A program made the position numbers and the translations under genes. Shown here in pieces: positions 10,215 to 20,267 of a stretch of 64,000 nucleotides of DNA. Location: the NCBI RefSeq assembly GCF_001875655.1, contig NZ_MKEQ01000001.1, positions 806,001 to 870,000 on the forward strand, in the 5' to 3' direction. Each line of letters starts with the position of its first letter. Positions within the stretch are counted from its first letter, which is position 1. Origin of the DNA: Enterobacter hormaechei ATCC 49162. GTDB taxonomy: Bacteria; Pseudomonadota; Gammaproteobacteria; Enterobacterales; Enterobacteriaceae. Below the pieces are notes generated by a model, which ran no database searches, was not told where the DNA came from, and saw only the letters and a list, made by a program, of their open reading frames with translations.

Positions 10215-11723
10215 GTGTCTACTGCAAACAATAAACCAACAGAAGAGAGCGTAAGTCTTAACGCTTTCAAACAGCCTAAAGCGTTCTATCTCATTTTCTC
10301 TATCGAATTATGGGAGCGTTTTGGCTACTACGGCCTGCAAGGGATTATGGCGGTTTACCTGGTTAAACAGCTGGGTATGTCTGAAGCCGATTCCATCACG
10401 CTGTTCTCTTCCTTCAGCGCCCTGGTATATGGCCTGGTCGCCATCGGCGGCTGGTTAGGCGATAAAGTCCTTGGTACTAAACGTGTCATTATGCTGGGCG
10501 CCGTCGTTCTGGCGATTGGCTATGGGCTGGTTGCCTGGTCCGGGCACGATGCAGGTGTGGTTTACATGGGTATGGCTACCATCGCGGTAGGTAACGGCCT
10601 CTTCAAGGCGAACCCGTCTTCCCTGCTCTCTACCTGCTACAGCAAAGATGACCCACGTCTGGACGGTGCATTTACCATGTACTACATGTCCATCAACATC
10701 GGTTCCTTCTTCTCTATGCTGGCTACCCCATGGCTGGCCGCAAAATTCGGCTGGAGCGTAGCGTTTGCGCTGAGCTTCGTGGGTATGCTGATTACCGTTG
10801 TAAACTTCCTGTTCTGCCGTAGCTGGGTTAAAGATTATGGTTCCAAACCAGACTTCGAACCCGTGCATATGGGCAAACTGCTGGCCACCATCGTCGGCGT
10901 GGTGATCCTGGCCGCTGTCGCCACCTGGCTGCTGCACAACCAGGGCGTTGCTCGCGCGGTACTGGGCGTGGTTGCACTGGGTATCGTTATCATCTTCGCA
11001 AAAGAAGCCTTTGCAATGCAGGGTGCGGCACGTCGCAAGATGATTGTGGCATTCATCCTGATGCTGGAAGCGATCATCTTCTTCGTTCTGTACAGCCAGA
11101 TGCCAACGTCTCTGAACTTCTTCGCTATCCGCAACGTTGAGCACTCCATCCTCGGTATCGCGTTCGAGCCGGAGCAGTATCAGGCCCTGAACCCGTTCTG
11201 GATCATGATTGGTAGCCCGATTCTGGCCGCTATCTATAACAAGATGGGCGACCGTCTGCCGATGCCGCACAAGTTCGCTATCGGTATGGTGCTGTGCTCT
11301 GGCGCATTCCTGGTGCTGCCGCTGGGAACGAAATTCGCGACCGATGCGGGTATCGTGTCTGTTAACTGGCTGATCCTGAGCTATGCGCTGCAATCCATCG
11401 GTGAGCTGATGATCTCCGGTCTGGGCCTGGCGATGGTTGCACAGCTGGTTCCTCAGCGTCTGATGGGCTTCATCATGGGTAGCTGGTTCCTGACTACCGC
11501 TGGCGCAGCCATCATCGCCGGTAAGATTGCAAACCTGATGGCGGTACCAGAGAACGTTACCGACCCGCTGGTTTCCCTGAATGTCTACGGCACCGTGTTC
11601 ATGCAGATTGGTATCGCGACCGCCGTGATTGCCGTGCTGATGCTGCTGACCGCACCAAAACTGAATCGTATGACGCAGGACGACGACAAATCCGCTAAAG
11701 CGATCAAAACCGCGAACGCGTAA
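10215..11723 (+). CDS. dtpA: Dipeptide/tripeptide:proton symporter DtpA
   Basis: Proton-coupled oligopeptide transporter (POT/PTR2 family), 502 aa with about 14 hydrophobic helices, importing di- and tripeptides. The POT signature ExxERFGYYG appears as [10 protein letters not shown] at about residues 31-40, and [13 protein letters not shown] is the second PTR2 motif. The start is GTG ([11 protein letters not shown]), as in E. coli. The ATG two bases upstream is out of frame. A strong terminator follows. Confidence 0.97.
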   Translation: MSTANNKPTEESVSLNAFKQPKAFYLIFSIELWERFGYYGLQGIMAVYLVKQLGMSEADSITLFSSFSALVYGLVAIGGWLGDKVLGTKRVIMLGAVVLAIGYGLVAWSGHDAGVVYMGMATIAVGNGLFKANPSSLLSTCYSKDDPRLDGAFTMYYMSINIGSFFSMLATPWLAAKFGWSVAFALSFVGMLITVVNFLFCRSWVKDYGSKPDFEPVHMGKLLATIVGVVILAAVATWLLHNQGVARAVLGVVALGIVIIFAKEAFAMQGAARRKMIVAFILMLEAIIFFVLYSQMPTSLNFFAIRNVEHSILGIAFEPEQYQALNPFWIMIGSPILAAIYNKMGDRLPMPHKFAIGMVLCSGAFLVLPLGTKFATDAGIVSVNWLILSYALQSIGELMISGLGLAMVAQLVPQRLMGFIMGSWFLTTAGAAIIAGKIANLMAVPENVTDPLVSLNVYGTVFMQIGIATAVIAVLMLLTAPKLNRMTQDDDKSAKAIKTANA

Positions 11724-11747
11724 TGTCATCGGGAAACGACTGAACAG

Positions 11748-11779
11748 AAGCCGCTAATTGATTAGCGGCTTTTTTTTTA
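11748..11779 (+). terminator. Rho-independent terminator of dtpA
   Basis: AGCCGCTAAT and ATTAGCGGCT form a 10-bp palindrome (practical loop of 4-6 nt), followed by a run of nine T. Confidence 0.9.
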
Positions 11780-11828
11780 TCCGAACGCGCACTAACATAG
11801 CTGGAACCTCAGCAAAAAGGAGTTACCG

Positions 11829-12434
11829 ATGAAACTGTTCTATAAACCGGGCGCCTGCTCTCTTGCTTCCCATATTACCCTTCGCGAGAGCGGTAAAGAT
11901 TTCACGCTCGACGGCGTTGACCTGATGAAAAAGCGCCTGGAAAACGGGGATGACTTTTTTGCGATTAACCCAAAAGGGCAGGTTCCGGCCCTGCTGCTGG
12001 ATGATGGCACCCTGCTCACTGAAGGCGTGGCCATTATGCAATTCCTGGCGGACAACGTACCGGATCGTCAGCTTCTGGCCCCCACCGGCAGCATTGCACG
12101 TTATAAAACGCTGGAGTGGCTGAACTATATTGCCACCGAGCTGCACAAAGGTTTTACGCCCCTGTTCCGCCCGGACACGCCCGAAGAGTACAAACCTACC
12201 GTGCGCGCGCTGCTGGAGAAAAAGTTGCAGTACGTTAACGACGCGCTGAAAGACGACCAGTGGATCTGTGGCTCGCGTTTCACCATCGCCGATGCCTATC
12301 TGTTTACCGTTCTGCGTTGGGCGCGCGCGGTTAAGCTGAACATGGACGGGTTAGACCATGTGGCGTCGTATATGGCGCGCGTGGCTGAGCGTCCGGCGGT
12401 GGCGGCGGCGCTGAAAGCGGAAGGGTTGAATTAA
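11829..12434 (+). CDS. gstA: Glutathione S-transferase GstA
   Basis: Cytosolic beta-class glutathione S-transferase, 201 aa, conjugating glutathione to electrophiles. The N-terminal thioredoxin-like domain begins [16 protein letters not shown] with Cys10, the beta-class active-site Cys. [14 protein letters not shown] and LTEGVAIMQ form the glutathione-binding core. The C-terminal helical domain holds LHKGFTPLF with the conserved His. AAGGAG lies upstream of the ATG. It is near-identical to E. coli GstA. Confidence 0.97.
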   Translation: MKLFYKPGACSLASHITLRESGKDFTLDGVDLMKKRLENGDDFFAINPKGQVPALLLDDGTLLTEGVAIMQFLADNVPDRQLLAPTGSIARYKTLEWLNYIATELHKGFTPLFRPDTPEEYKPTVRALLEKKLQYVNDALKDDQWICGSRFTIADAYLFTVLRWARAVKLNMDGLDHVASYMARVAERPAVAAALKAEGLN

Positions 12435-12450
12435 CCGAGTGGCCTGTGTT

Positions 12451-12483
12451 GCCGGGTGGCGCTGACGCTTACCCGGCCTACGA
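12451..12483. repeat. REP element between gstA and pdxY
   Basis: GCCGGGTGGCGCTGACGCTT followed by ACCCGGCCTACGA is a REP/BIME-type palindrome with mismatched centre. It lies in the 60-bp gap between the convergent gstA and pdxY stops. Confidence 0.75.
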
Positions 12484-12494
12484 ACTCTGGACGG

Positions 12495-13355
12495 TTATAA
12501 CCGTGTGGCGCTGAAATAGTGCTCCGGCTTCGCAATGCGATCCTGCGCCGCAACGACCTGTAGCTCATATTCCAGCATCGTTTTGGTCGCAATCATGATT
12601 TCATAAACAGCTGCCGTCACGTGCTCCAGCGCATCGCGCAGGCTCGCGCCCTGCAATAACTTCACCAGCAGCAAGCCGCTGGTCACATCACCGACCCCGA
12701 CGGGCTGACGTGTACCGAAATCCACCAGCGGTCGGCTGATATGCCAGGCTTCATCTTTCGTCACCAGCAGCATCTCAAAACGGTCCTGGCTCAACCCTGC
12801 GCGTGCCAGGTGTTTAACCAGTACAATCTCCGGCCCCTGGGCGATCAGCTCGCGAGAGGCGCGTACAGCCTCTTCTACGCTGTTAACCGGATGCTCGCAC
12901 AGGATCTCCAGTTCAATCAGGTTGGGGGCAATAATATCGCTGGCGGGCAACGCATGACGAACATGGAACTCCGCAACGCCCGGCGCTACGATGCAGCCTT
13001 TTTCAGGATGTCCCATCACCGGATCGCAGAAATATTTCGCCGCGGGGTTTGCCGCTTTCACCTGGCGCACAATGCCGAGGATATGCTCCCCCTGCTCCGC
13101 CGAACCCAGATAGCCGCTCAGTACGGCATCGCAGCGTTTAAGCTGGTCTATTTCCGCGATACCCTGAACGATTTCCGTCAGATGCGACGGCGGCATCACG
13201 CAGCCGGTCCATTTTCCGTACTGGGTGTGATTCGAGAACTGGACGGTATTGAGCGGCCAGACGTTGGCCCCGAGGCGGCGCATCGGAAATTCCGCAGCGC
13301 TGTTGCCAGCATGTCCAAAAACAACGTGGGACTGAATGGCGAGGATGTTCTTCAT
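12495..13355 (-). CDS. pdxY: Pyridoxal kinase PdxY
   Basis: Ribokinase-like kinase phosphorylating pyridoxal to pyridoxal 5'-phosphate in vitamin B6 salvage. It is 286 aa, as in E. coli. The substrate loop [20 protein letters not shown], and the anion-hole motif [12 protein letters not shown] with the catalytic Asp (about residue 223) are visible. The frame opens at 13403, but [18 protein letters not shown] at 13355 matches the family. It lies downstream of tyrS on the same strand, separated by a terminator. Confidence 0.97.
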   Translation of the reverse strand: MKNILAIQSHVVFGHAGNSAAEFPMRRLGANVWPLNTVQFSNHTQYGKWTGCVMPPSHLTEIVQGIAEIDQLKRCDAVLSGYLGSAEQGEHILGIVRQVKAANPAAKYFCDPVMGHPEKGCIVAPGVAEFHVRHALPASDIIAPNLIELEILCEHPVNSVEEAVRASRELIAQGPEIVLVKHLARAGLSQDRFEMLLVTKDEAWHISRPLVDFGTRQPVGVGDVTSGLLLVKLLQGASLRDALEHVTAAVYEIMIATKTMLEYELQVVAAQDRIAKPEHYFSATRL

Positions 13356-13379
13356 GGTGTACTTACCAAACCCTGTCAA

Positions 13380-13409
13380 AACAAAAGGGGCGTGGTTTCC
13401 CACGCCCCT
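13380..13409 (-). terminator. Rho-independent terminator of tyrS
   Basis: On the minus strand GGGGCGTGG-GAAA-CCACGCCCC is followed by TTTTGTTTT. The GAAA tetraloop and U-rich tail make it a strong terminator between tyrS and pdxY. Confidence 0.9.
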
Positions 13410-13421
13410 GCATACTTTTAA

Positions 13422-14696
13422 TTACTTCCAGCAGACCAGGCAGTAATTTTTCTTACCGCGACGCAGCAGCGTGTAGCGACCATAGAGACGGTCGTTGTCG
13501 GTAAAGGTGTATTCCGGATCGGCCTGTTTTTCACCGTTAATGGTGATGGCGTTAGAGGCGATGGTTTTACGCGCCTGACCGCGAGACGGCTGAAGCTCGG
13601 AGTCTACCAGCGCCTGCATCAGATCGGCGCCTTTTTCCATCTCTACCATCGGCACGCCATCCTGCGCCAGCTGTTCGAAATCCGCTTCGCTTAAATCGCT
13701 CAGGGTTCCGTTGAACAGGCTCGCCGTAATGCGCTTCGCCGCCGCCAGACCTTCTTCGCCGTGAACCAGTTTGGTCACTTCGTCCGCCAGCACGTACTGG
13801 GCGCGTGGTGCTTTACCGCTGTTCTTGTCTTCTTCTTCCAGCGCATTGATTTCTTCGATATCCATAAAGGTGAAGAATTTCAGGAAGCGATAAACGTCGG
13901 CATCCGCCGTGTTGATCCAGAACTGGTAGAATTTGTACGGGCTGGTTTTCTTCGGATCCAGCCATACCGCGCCGCCTTCGGTCTTACCGAACTTGGTGCC
14001 GTCTGCTTTGGTGATCAACGGCACGGTCAGACCAAACACCTGGTTCTGGTGAAGACGACGGGTCAGATCGATACCGGAGGTGATGTTACCCCACTGGTCG
14101 GAACCGCCAATTTGCAGCGAGACGCCGTGCAGCTTGTTCAGGCAGGCGAAGTCATACCCCTGCAACAGGTTGTAGGAGAACTCGGTGAAAGAGATACCCT
14201 GATCGTCACGGTTAAGACGCTGCTTCACGGCTTCTTTGTTAATCATCTGGTTAACAGAGAAGTGTTTGCCGATGTCACGCAGGAACGTCAGCACGTTCAT
14301 GCCGCCAAACCAGTCGTAGTTGTTCGCTGCAATCGCAGAGTTGTCACCGCAGTCGAAATCCAGGAACGGTGCGACCTGTTTACGGATCTTATCCACCCAC
14401 TCCTGCACGGTGTCTTCGGTATTCAGCTTACGCTCAGCGGCTTTGAAACTTGGGTCGCCAATCAGACCGGTCGCACCGCCCACCAGGGCAACAGGCTTAT
14501 GGCCCGCCATCTGGAAGCGTTTCAGGCATAACAATGGAACAAGATGCCCCAAATGCAAGCTGTCAGCGGTGGGATCGAAGCCGCAATAGAGCGCGATCGG
14601 GCCTTGCGCCAGTCGCTCTGCTAACGCTTCCTCGTCCGTCACCTGGGCCACGAGGCCCCGCTCTTGCAATTGTTTAATCAAGTTACTGCTTGCCAT
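13422..14696 (-). CDS. tyrS: Tyrosyl-tRNA synthetase
   Basis: Class I aminoacyl-tRNA synthetase charging tRNA-Tyr; 424 aa, the E. coli length. The HIGH-type motif is HLGH at residues 48-51, and the KMSKS-type loop is KFGKT near residue 235. The C-terminal S4-like RNA-binding domain begins near [15 protein letters not shown]. The start is ATG 14696 ([11 protein letters not shown]); an ATG four codons upstream (MENL) overlaps the ribosome-binding region. Confidence 0.98.
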   Translation of the reverse strand: MASSNLIKQLQERGLVAQVTDEEALAERLAQGPIALYCGFDPTADSLHLGHLVPLLCLKRFQMAGHKPVALVGGATGLIGDPSFKAAERKLNTEDTVQEWVDKIRKQVAPFLDFDCGDNSAIAANNYDWFGGMNVLTFLRDIGKHFSVNQMINKEAVKQRLNRDDQGISFTEFSYNLLQGYDFACLNKLHGVSLQIGGSDQWGNITSGIDLTRRLHQNQVFGLTVPLITKADGTKFGKTEGGAVWLDPKKTSPYKFYQFWINTADADVYRFLKFFTFMDIEEINALEEEDKNSGKAPRAQYVLADEVTKLVHGEEGLAAAKRITASLFNGTLSDLSEADFEQLAQDGVPMVEMEKGADLMQALVDSELQPSRGQARKTIASNAITINGEKQADPEYTFTDNDRLYGRYTLLRRGKKNYCLVCWK

Positions 14697-14821
14697 CAAA
14701 TTCTCCATGTATTAACGACTGCACCTTTGCCGGTACACGACTTTTCGCCTGATGCGAAAGGAACATAGAATAAAGCGCCAGCGCGGTGTGCGCTAGCGCT
14801 TAAATCAACAAATTTTGGGGA

Positions 14822-15478
14822 TTACGGCGCCAGTCGGTCTATTTTCCAGCCACCGTTGTCGCGCTGGTATAAAAAGCGGTCATGCAGGCGGTGCTCGCCG
14901 CCCTGCCAGAATTCCATCTGCTCAATGGGGATACGGAACCCGCCCCAGAAACTCGGCAGCGGCACTTCACCCTGCTGAAACTTCTGTTTGAGTTCGAGGA
15001 ATTTACTCTCCAGCACGCCGCGGGCTGAAATTCGGCTGGACTGTTTAGAGACCCAGGCACCGATCTGACTGTCGCGCGGGCGGCTGTGAAAATATTTCAC
15101 CACTTCGAGCGTAGAGAGGCGCTCCGCCTTGCCGGTGACCATCACCTGGCGCTCAAGCATATGCCACGGGAAAAGCAGGCTAATACGCGGATTATTTTCC
15201 AGGTGATGCGCTTTACGGCTGCCAAGGTTGGTGTAGAACACCAGCCCTTTCTCGTCATAATGCTTGAGCAGTACGATGCGTTGGTACGGCTGACCGTTTT
15301 CATCAACCGTCGCAACCACCATCGCCGTCGGGTCGGCCAGTTTCGCTTCGCAGGCCTGCTTCAGCCAGCGTTCAAAAAGCACCAGCGGTTCGGCGGGAAG
15401 ATCCTGGCGGCGCAGACCGCCTTTGGTGTATTCACGGCGCAGATGCGCAATTTGCTGTAATTCGTCGTTATCTGACAT
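14822..15478 (-). CDS. pdxH: Pyridoxamine/pyridoxine 5'-phosphate oxidase
   Basis: FMN-dependent oxidase making pyridoxal 5'-phosphate from PNP or PMP; 218 aa, as in E. coli. FMN-binding segments [12 protein letters not shown] and [10 protein letters not shown] and the C-terminal [13 protein letters not shown] block with the conserved Arg and His residues are present. It stands immediately upstream of tyrS, in the usual mliC-pdxH-tyrS-pdxY order, and so clusters with a second B6 gene. Confidence 0.98.
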   Translation of the reverse strand: MSDNDELQQIAHLRREYTKGGLRRQDLPAEPLVLFERWLKQACEAKLADPTAMVVATVDENGQPYQRIVLLKHYDEKGLVFYTNLGSRKAHHLENNPRISLLFPWHMLERQVMVTGKAERLSTLEVVKYFHSRPRDSQIGAWVSKQSSRISARGVLESKFLELKQKFQQGEVPLPSFWGGFRIPIEQMEFWQGGEHRLHDRFLYQRDNGGWKIDRLAP

Positions 15479-15535
15479 GGCGTTAGCTGAAAGTGAGATT
15501 GGGTGGCGCTATTGTGCGCGCCCCCTTAAAAAATC

Positions 15536-15859
15536 TCAACGCTTCGGATTTTCAAGCTGACAATTGTTCAGCACAATGCGGTCACGCTTGTAGACGGTGG
15601 CACTGTCGCCTTTTGACCAGAAGACGTAAATTCCGTCTGAATAGCGCGCACCGGAGGCCGACATCCCCTGCTTCAGCGTTAACAATTTATTGTCGTAAAC
15701 AAAGCTGGCTTCCTGACGCGGGTTGTTCAGCTTCACCGTCAGCGGTTTTTCATCACAACGATATTCCAGCGTATCGGTCTGCATACGCTCAACGAACTGG
15801 TTATAGACGCTGCATCCGGTCATAAGAAAAGGTACAGCAATAAGAAGGAGTTTTTTCAT
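15536..15859 (-). CDS. mliC: C-type lysozyme inhibitor lipoprotein MliC
   Basis: A 107-aa outer-membrane lipoprotein that protects murein from c-type lysozyme. The signal peptide ends in the lipobox LMTGC, giving lipidated Cys16. The mature domain shows the MliC fold pattern, [12 protein letters not shown]...[10 protein letters not shown]...SGARYSDG...[13 protein letters not shown], including the conserved S-x-G-A-x-Y lysozyme-binding loop and two Cys for the disulfide. Confidence 0.94.
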   Translation of the reverse strand: MKKLLLIAVPFLMTGCSVYNQFVERMQTDTLEYRCDEKPLTVKLNNPRQEASFVYDNKLLTLKQGMSASGARYSDGIYVFWSKGDSATVYKRDRIVLNNCQLENPKR

Positions 15860-15952
15860 GGGCAGATTCCGAAGACTATCCTGGTCCTGGAGGGCCTAAC
15901 CGCCCTCCTGTTTTTCCCTATTTTACGGGTTACGCCTCCCGCTGAATTTCAG

Positions 15953-17077
15953 TTAACTCTGATTATGGCGCGGGTTGGCGGGGAAAATGGCCCCGAGGAC
16001 GCTCGCCTCCCGCGCACCGGTTACGGAGGGTAAATTCCCCGGCAGACCAGCAACCGTACGCCAGGCAAGCCAGGCGAAGGCCAACGCTTCCATATCGTCT
16101 CCGCTGATCCCGGCTTCATCCGTGGTCGTGACTTCGGTACCCGGCAGCAAGGCGGCGAGGCGTGCCATCACCAGCGGGTTGCGGCTGCCGCCCCCGCATA
16201 CCAGCAAACGCTCACAGCCGCCGCTCAGCAACACCTGTTCAGAAATCGACACGGCGGTAAGCTCGGTCAGCGTAGCCTGCACATCCTGAGGCGCAAGGCC
16301 CGGGAACCGTGCCAGCTGACGTTCAAGCCAGCCGTAGTTGAAATACTCTCGCCCCGTACTTTTCGGCGCGGGCAGAGCAAAGAAAGGATCGCTTAACAGG
16401 GTTTGCAGCAAGGGAAGGATCACTTTCCCCTGGCTGGCCCACTGCGCGTCTTTGTCGTAGGGTTTACCGCTCTGACGCCAAATCCAGGCATCCATCAGCA
16501 TATTACCGGGGCCGGTATCGTACCCACGCACGGGCTGACCGGGAATAAGCATCGACAGGTTGGCGATCCCGCCGATGTTCAGCACCATCCTGCGCTCGAC
16601 AGGGTGCGCCAGCAGCGCCTGATGAAATGCCGGTACCAGCGGCGCCCCCTGCCCGCCGAGGGCCATATCGCGACGACGGAAATCGCCCACCACCGTCACG
16701 CCGGTTTTTGCCACAATCTGGTTGTTATCGCCAATTTGCATCGTGTGCGGCGCCTCGCCGACAGGTTCATGCCAGACGGTCTGCCCATGGCAACCTATTG
16801 CCACGATATCCTGCGGGTGGAGTCGTTCTTGCTGCATCAGCGCCAGTACCGCATCAGCAAACAGCGCCCCCAGACGCACATCCAGTTGGCCCAGTTGGGA
16901 AAGCGTCAGCTGCTGCCCCTGGCAGATGTTCAGGATCTCTTCTTTTAGCGAGACCGGAATAGGCCAGCTCAGGCTTGCCTGCTGCGCCACCATGTTTTCA
17001 TCAATGGCGGCCAGAACAACATCCACACCGTCAAGACTGGTACCAGACATCACACCGATATAGCGACCCGATTTCAT
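15953..17077 (-). CDS. anmK: Anhydro-N-acetylmuramic acid kinase
   Basis: Cell-wall recycling kinase that opens and phosphorylates 1,6-anhydro-MurNAc to MurNAc-6-phosphate. It is 374 aa; the family is about 369. ATP-binding motif [12 protein letters not shown] is at residues 8-19, the catalytic Asp region is [21 protein letters not shown], and [12 protein letters not shown] is the C-terminal nucleotide site. It lies upstream of mliC on the same strand, with a non-terminator hairpin between them. Confidence 0.97.
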   Translation of the reverse strand: MKSGRYIGVMSGTSLDGVDVVLAAIDENMVAQQASLSWPIPVSLKEEILNICQGQQLTLSQLGQLDVRLGALFADAVLALMQQERLHPQDIVAIGCHGQTVWHEPVGEAPHTMQIGDNNQIVAKTGVTVVGDFRRRDMALGGQGAPLVPAFHQALLAHPVERRMVLNIGGIANLSMLIPGQPVRGYDTGPGNMLMDAWIWRQSGKPYDKDAQWASQGKVILPLLQTLLSDPFFALPAPKSTGREYFNYGWLERQLARFPGLAPQDVQATLTELTAVSISEQVLLSGGCERLLVCGGGSRNPLVMARLAALLPGTEVTTTDEAGISGDDMEALAFAWLAWRTVAGLPGNLPSVTGAREASVLGAIFPANPRHNQS

Positions 17078-17192
17078 GCGCTTTCCTTACGTTACGTGGG
17101 CTAAGTGCAAACACTCCACCATAAATGACGCGGCTTTGCTATGCGGCAATAATAATTTTTAACAATCTCAGATCTGTAACACAGGCCGTTTT

Positions 17193-17227
17193 TGTTTATG
17201 TTCCGTTAAGCTGTATTCAAGTAAAAT
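17193..17227 (+). promoter_or_regulatory. Putative PhoP-activated promoter of slyB
   Basis: TGTTTA-N5-CGTTAA (17193-17209) resembles the PhoP box (T/G)GTTTA-N5-(T/G)GTTTA. A -10-like TAAAAT at 17222 follows after 12 bp, the spacing seen in PhoP-dependent promoters. SlyB is a known PhoPQ target in E. coli and Salmonella. A second TATAAT at 17274 may serve a constitutive promoter. Confidence 0.5.
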
Positions 17228-17332
17228 TTATCTATTCGGCATGCAAAGATAGGAACTGTGGTCAGGAATGCCATATAATTTAGCCATAACGGATGCCCCA
17301 ACCGGGCGTTTTTTGGTGAACAGGAGAGTCAA

Positions 17333-17800
17333 ATGATTTTACGTGTACTGGGCGTTTCGCTGATTGGTTTAACACTGGCGGGTTGTGTGAATGACAGTTC
17401 ACTCTCCGGCGACGTATATAGTGCTTCAGAAGCTAAACAGGTACAGAACGTGACATACGGTACTATCGTTAATGCCCGTCCTGTTCAGATTCAGGGTGGC
17501 GATGACACGAACGTCGTGGGCGCAATCGGTGGTGCTGTGCTGGGCGGTTTCCTGGGTAATACCATTGGTGGCGGCACCGGACGTTCTCTGGCTACCGCAG
17601 CGGGCGCAGTTGCAGGCGGCGTAGCGGGTCAGGGCGTTCAGGGTGCGATGAACAAAACTCAGGGCGTTGAACTGGAAATCCGTAAGGACGATGGCAGCAC
17701 CATTATGGTTGTGCAGAAACAGGGTAATACTCGCTTCTCTGCTGGCCAGCGTGTCGTTCTGGCAAGCAACGGCAGCCAGGTCACCGTATCCCCACGCTAA
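17333..17800 (+). CDS. slyB: Outer-membrane lipoprotein SlyB (glycine-zipper)
   Basis: A 155-aa lipoprotein with signal peptide and lipobox LAGC (lipidated Cys18). The centre is a glycine-zipper region, GAIGGAVLGGFLGNTIGGGTG and the following AAGAVAGGVAGQGVQ, forming two membrane-interacting helices. A small C-terminal beta domain follows. SlyB is a PhoPQ-induced protein that stabilises outer-membrane proteins under envelope stress. A hairpin ending at about 17838 follows it. Confidence 0.95.
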   Translation: MILRVLGVSLIGLTLAGCVNDSSLSGDVYSASEAKQVQNVTYGTIVNARPVQIQGGDDTNVVGAIGGAVLGGFLGNTIGGGTGRSLATAAGAVAGGVAGQGVQGAMNKTQGVELEIRKDDGSTIMVVQKQGNTRFSAGQRVVLASNGSQVTVSPR

Positions 17801-17807
17801 TATCCTG

Positions 17808-17838
17808 ATGGATGTGGTCTCTTCGGACCGCATCCATT
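17808..17838 (+). terminator. Probable slyB terminator hairpin
   Basis: ATGGATGTGGTC and GACCGCATCCAT form a 12-bp stem with one G-T pair around TCTTCG. The following sequence lacks a long T run, so termination efficiency is uncertain. Confidence 0.45.
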
Positions 17839-17994
17839 CATAAAACTTATCATTTCAAAAAATGCATTTGTGAAAACACATTCACATGGTGAATATTAAA
17901 TTTCATCCGTTCTTGTCCGTGCGCAAAGTATTTTTTATCACCCTCCTTTAGACTCTTCGCAATCCCTTTTTCTTTTTTATTTTTAAAATTTTCT

Positions 17995-19356
17995 ATGCTT
18001 GCGATCTGTCGATTTGTTAAGAACCGCTTTGTCAGCTTCTCACTTGGATGCATTGTTATCATTGCTCTGTTACAAGGGTTATTTATAAAACTTGTTCAAT
18101 GGGTGCCTTCGTTTTCTCCCCTGTTTTTCCCTACGCTGACGATATTTCTTTTAGTATTCCATCTGTTTATTGCCTGTTTTATGACTATGAAATACTGGTG
18201 CGACAGAAGGCGGTTATATCTTGTTCCCATTGCCCTGGCCTTTGCCGGCTCAGCGTTACTGATGGTAGGGACACTGTCCAGCTTCCCGGCCTGGCTGGAT
18301 CTCTATCAGTTCAACGAGGCGAATTATAACGACGCAATGATTTTCTATATGTTCCGCCACTTTTTAATGGCGGTGCTGATTTTAGTCTCGGCCATGCTGT
18401 ATACGCTGCGCGCTTCCCCTGTCTCACGAAGCGCGCATATCGCCATTGTTTTCGGCGCATCGCTTTTCACAGGCTGTATGCTTGGTCTGGCATGGTTCTA
18501 CTCCAGCCATTCAACCATGCTTGCTCTGGACCTTGTCGATAATGAAACCCGCCAGTTTATGGTGCTCTGGAGCCAGACGATCAATATTATTCTGATCGTC
18601 CTGTGGGCGGTCACGCTCATTACGCTTATGACAATAACCAAGGTAAGGAACCTCTTTTGGGTTGGCGGCAATTTTTTGTGCGTCTGTTATATTGTTACGC
18701 TATTAATGTTACTGTTAGGTGGATATGCAGAAGATGTGTCATGGTACCGGGCGCGATTATTTGAAACTGTCGCTACGTTAATAATTATTTTCATCCTGCT
18801 TTCCGACGTATTTAATTTGTATCGTGACTCTCATCTTAAATACCAGCAGTCTTATCAAAATTCGATCCGCGACCCGCTTACCCGACTTTATAATCGCAGC
18901 TATTTTTATGATTCATTAAATCATGCACTCAGTACGGCAACGCCTGCACATCCTGTCTCAGTGGTCGTAAGCGATCTTGACCGTTTCAAGCGGATTAACG
19001 ACTGCTACGGTCATTTGCAGGGAGATAAGGTCTTACAATTTGTCTCTAACCTGCTGACCGACTCGGTGCGGCCACAGGATATTGCGGCGCGGATCGGCGG
19101 AGAGGAGTTTGTGCTCATGCTGACGAATACACCGTCAGATCTGGCGCGCCAGATTGCTGAACGTATCCGGCTTAAACTCAGTGGTTTCGATAAAGCCAGC
19201 AGCGGTGGTCATCTTCCGGAACCGATTACCATCAGTATGGGCGTCTTCACCGCAACGTCACCGCAAACCAGTGCGGAAACCTGTGTGGAAAGCGCGGATA
19301 AAGCCATGTACGAGGCAAAAGAAACAGGTCGCAACCGGGTGGTGGTATTCAAATGA
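17995..19356 (+). CDS. Membrane-bound diguanylate cyclase (GGEEF)
   Basis: A 453-aa protein that should make cyclic di-GMP from two GTP. About eight hydrophobic segments fill residues 10-270, forming an integral-membrane sensor of MASE type. A linker and a GGDEF domain follow, with DPLTRLYNR at about residue 300 and the active-site motif GGEEF at 368-372. The RPQD I-site five residues before GGEEF predicts product feedback inhibition. No EAL domain is present. The ATG at 17995 has poor ribosome-binding sequence, and the first bases are very AT-rich. The gene lies between slyB and slyA, which are direct neighbours in E. coli, so it is a lineage-specific insertion. The signal sensed is unknown. 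Confidence 0.9.
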   Translation: MLAICRFVKNRFVSFSLGCIVIIALLQGLFIKLVQWVPSFSPLFFPTLTIFLLVFHLFIACFMTMKYWCDRRRLYLVPIALAFAGSALLMVGTLSSFPAWLDLYQFNEANYNDAMIFYMFRHFLMAVLILVSAMLYTLRASPVSRSAHIAIVFGASLFTGCMLGLAWFYSSHSTMLALDLVDNETRQFMVLWSQTINIILIVLWAVTLITLMTITKVRNLFWVGGNFLCVCYIVTLLMLLLGGYAEDVSWYRARLFETVATLIIIFILLSDVFNLYRDSHLKYQQSYQNSIRDPLTRLYNRSYFYDSLNHALSTATPAHPVSVVVSDLDRFKRINDCYGHLQGDKVLQFVSNLLTDSVRPQDIAARIGGEEFVLMLTNTPSDLARQIAERIRLKLSGFDKASSGGHLPEPITISMGVFTATSPQTSAETCVESADKAMYEAKETGRNRVVVFK

Positions 19357-19394
19357 TGACACAGGCCCTGCATGAGCAAGGCCTGTTAACAACG

Positions 19395-19829
19395 TCAGTC
19401 GCGTGACTGTAGGTCATGGATGTTTTGTTCAAGACGGGCGATGAGGCCAATCAGCATCTCCAGCTCGGCCGGGGAAATACCGGCCAGGATCTCCCCTCGC
19501 GTTTTACTGATGACGGTTTCCATCTCAGTAATAATCGGGGCTGCTTTTTCCGTCAGTTTAATCCGCTTGGCGCGACGGTCGCTGGCGCAGGTTTGCCGGG
19601 AGATGAGTCCCTTCTCTTCCAGCTGGTCAAGGGTACGCACCAGAGACGGCTGCTCAATACCAATCGCCTTTGCCAGTTGGATCTGTGACTGATCGGGCGG
19701 GAGCTGGTGAATGTTATGCAGCGTAACCCAGTGCGTCTGTGTGAGTTCCAGAGGTTTCAGGCGATGGTCAATCAGAGCACGCCAGATGCGTACCAACCTT
19801 GCCAGATCAGAACCTAATGGCGATTCCAA
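19395..19829 (-). CDS. slyA: MarR-family transcriptional regulator SlyA
   Basis: Winged-helix dimeric regulator that binds TTAGCAAGCTAA-like sites and relieves H-NS repression. The helix-turn-helix spans [27 protein letters not shown], and the wing carries [16 protein letters not shown] runs directly into an ATG at 19835, leaving no spacer, whereas the TTG two codons on (19829) has a six-base spacer. A UUG start is the accepted one for SlyA, giving 144 aa here. A SlyA operator lies just upstream. Confidence 0.93.
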   Translation of the reverse strand: MESPLGSDLARLVRIWRALIDHRLKPLELTQTHWVTLHNIHQLPPDQSQIQLAKAIGIEQPSLVRTLDQLEEKGLISRQTCASDRRAKRIKLTEKAAPIITEMETVISKTRGEILAGISPAELEMLIGLIARLEQNIHDLQSRD

Positions 19830-19845
19830 TTTCATCTCCTTATAA

Positions 19846-19857
19846 TTAGCTTGCTAA
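19846..19857. promoter_or_regulatory. SlyA operator TTAGCTTGCTAA
   Basis: Perfect TTAGC/GCTAA inverted repeat matching the known SlyA consensus arms (TTAGCAAGCTAA), with TT instead of AA in the centre. It lies 16 bp upstream of slyA and in the divergent slyA-ydhI region, fitting autoregulation and possible control of ydhIJK. Confidence 0.75.
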
Positions 19858-20022
19858 GTGATTATAGTGATTTTAGAATAGTTTGCAGTATTTGTATTGC
19901 CAAAACAAATGCAATCACGGTATTCATCATTCCTGAAAGGATGATTTACACTGATCGGTAATGCGCCATCGCATTAAAAAATGCCGTTGTGGCCCTCATT
20001 CCACTGCAAAGGATCGCTGCTT

Positions 20023-20259
20023 GTGACGTTTTTTTCCTTCTCCGCAGGGTTGCCCCTCCAGGATCTGATTGTTGGCGCTTCGGTCTACTTTCCGCCAGTG
20101 TTTAAGGCCGTGATGGTCGGTTTTGTGATCTGGCTCGTTGCCCATCGCCTGCTGCGCGACTGGATGTATTCCGGTGAAATCTGGCACCCCATGTTAATGG
20201 ATCTCTCCCTGTTTACCCTCTCCGTCTGTCTTGGCCTTGCCGTGTTAACCGTGTGGTGA
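20023..20259 (+). CDS. ydhI: DUF1656 small membrane protein YdhI
   Basis: A 78-aa protein with two membrane helices (about residues 20-40 and 55-75), of the AaeX/DUF1656 family. Such proteins accompany HlyD/FUSC efflux pairs. [17 protein letters not shown] and [10 protein letters not shown] match E. coli YdhI. The GTG at 20023 follows AAAGGA with a nine-base spacer and gives the E. coli length of 78. The ATG at 19981 would add 14 unmatched residues. First gene of ydhIJK. Confidence 0.88.
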   Translation: MTFFSFSAGLPLQDLIVGASVYFPPVFKAVMVGFVIWLVAHRLLRDWMYSGEIWHPMLMDLSLFTLSVCLGLAVLTVW

Positions 20260-20267
20260 GAATAGCA

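Noticed and set aside
10455..11729. 424-codon antisense frame opposite dtpA
   Set aside because: His/Gln-rich translation typical of the complement of a membrane-protein gene.
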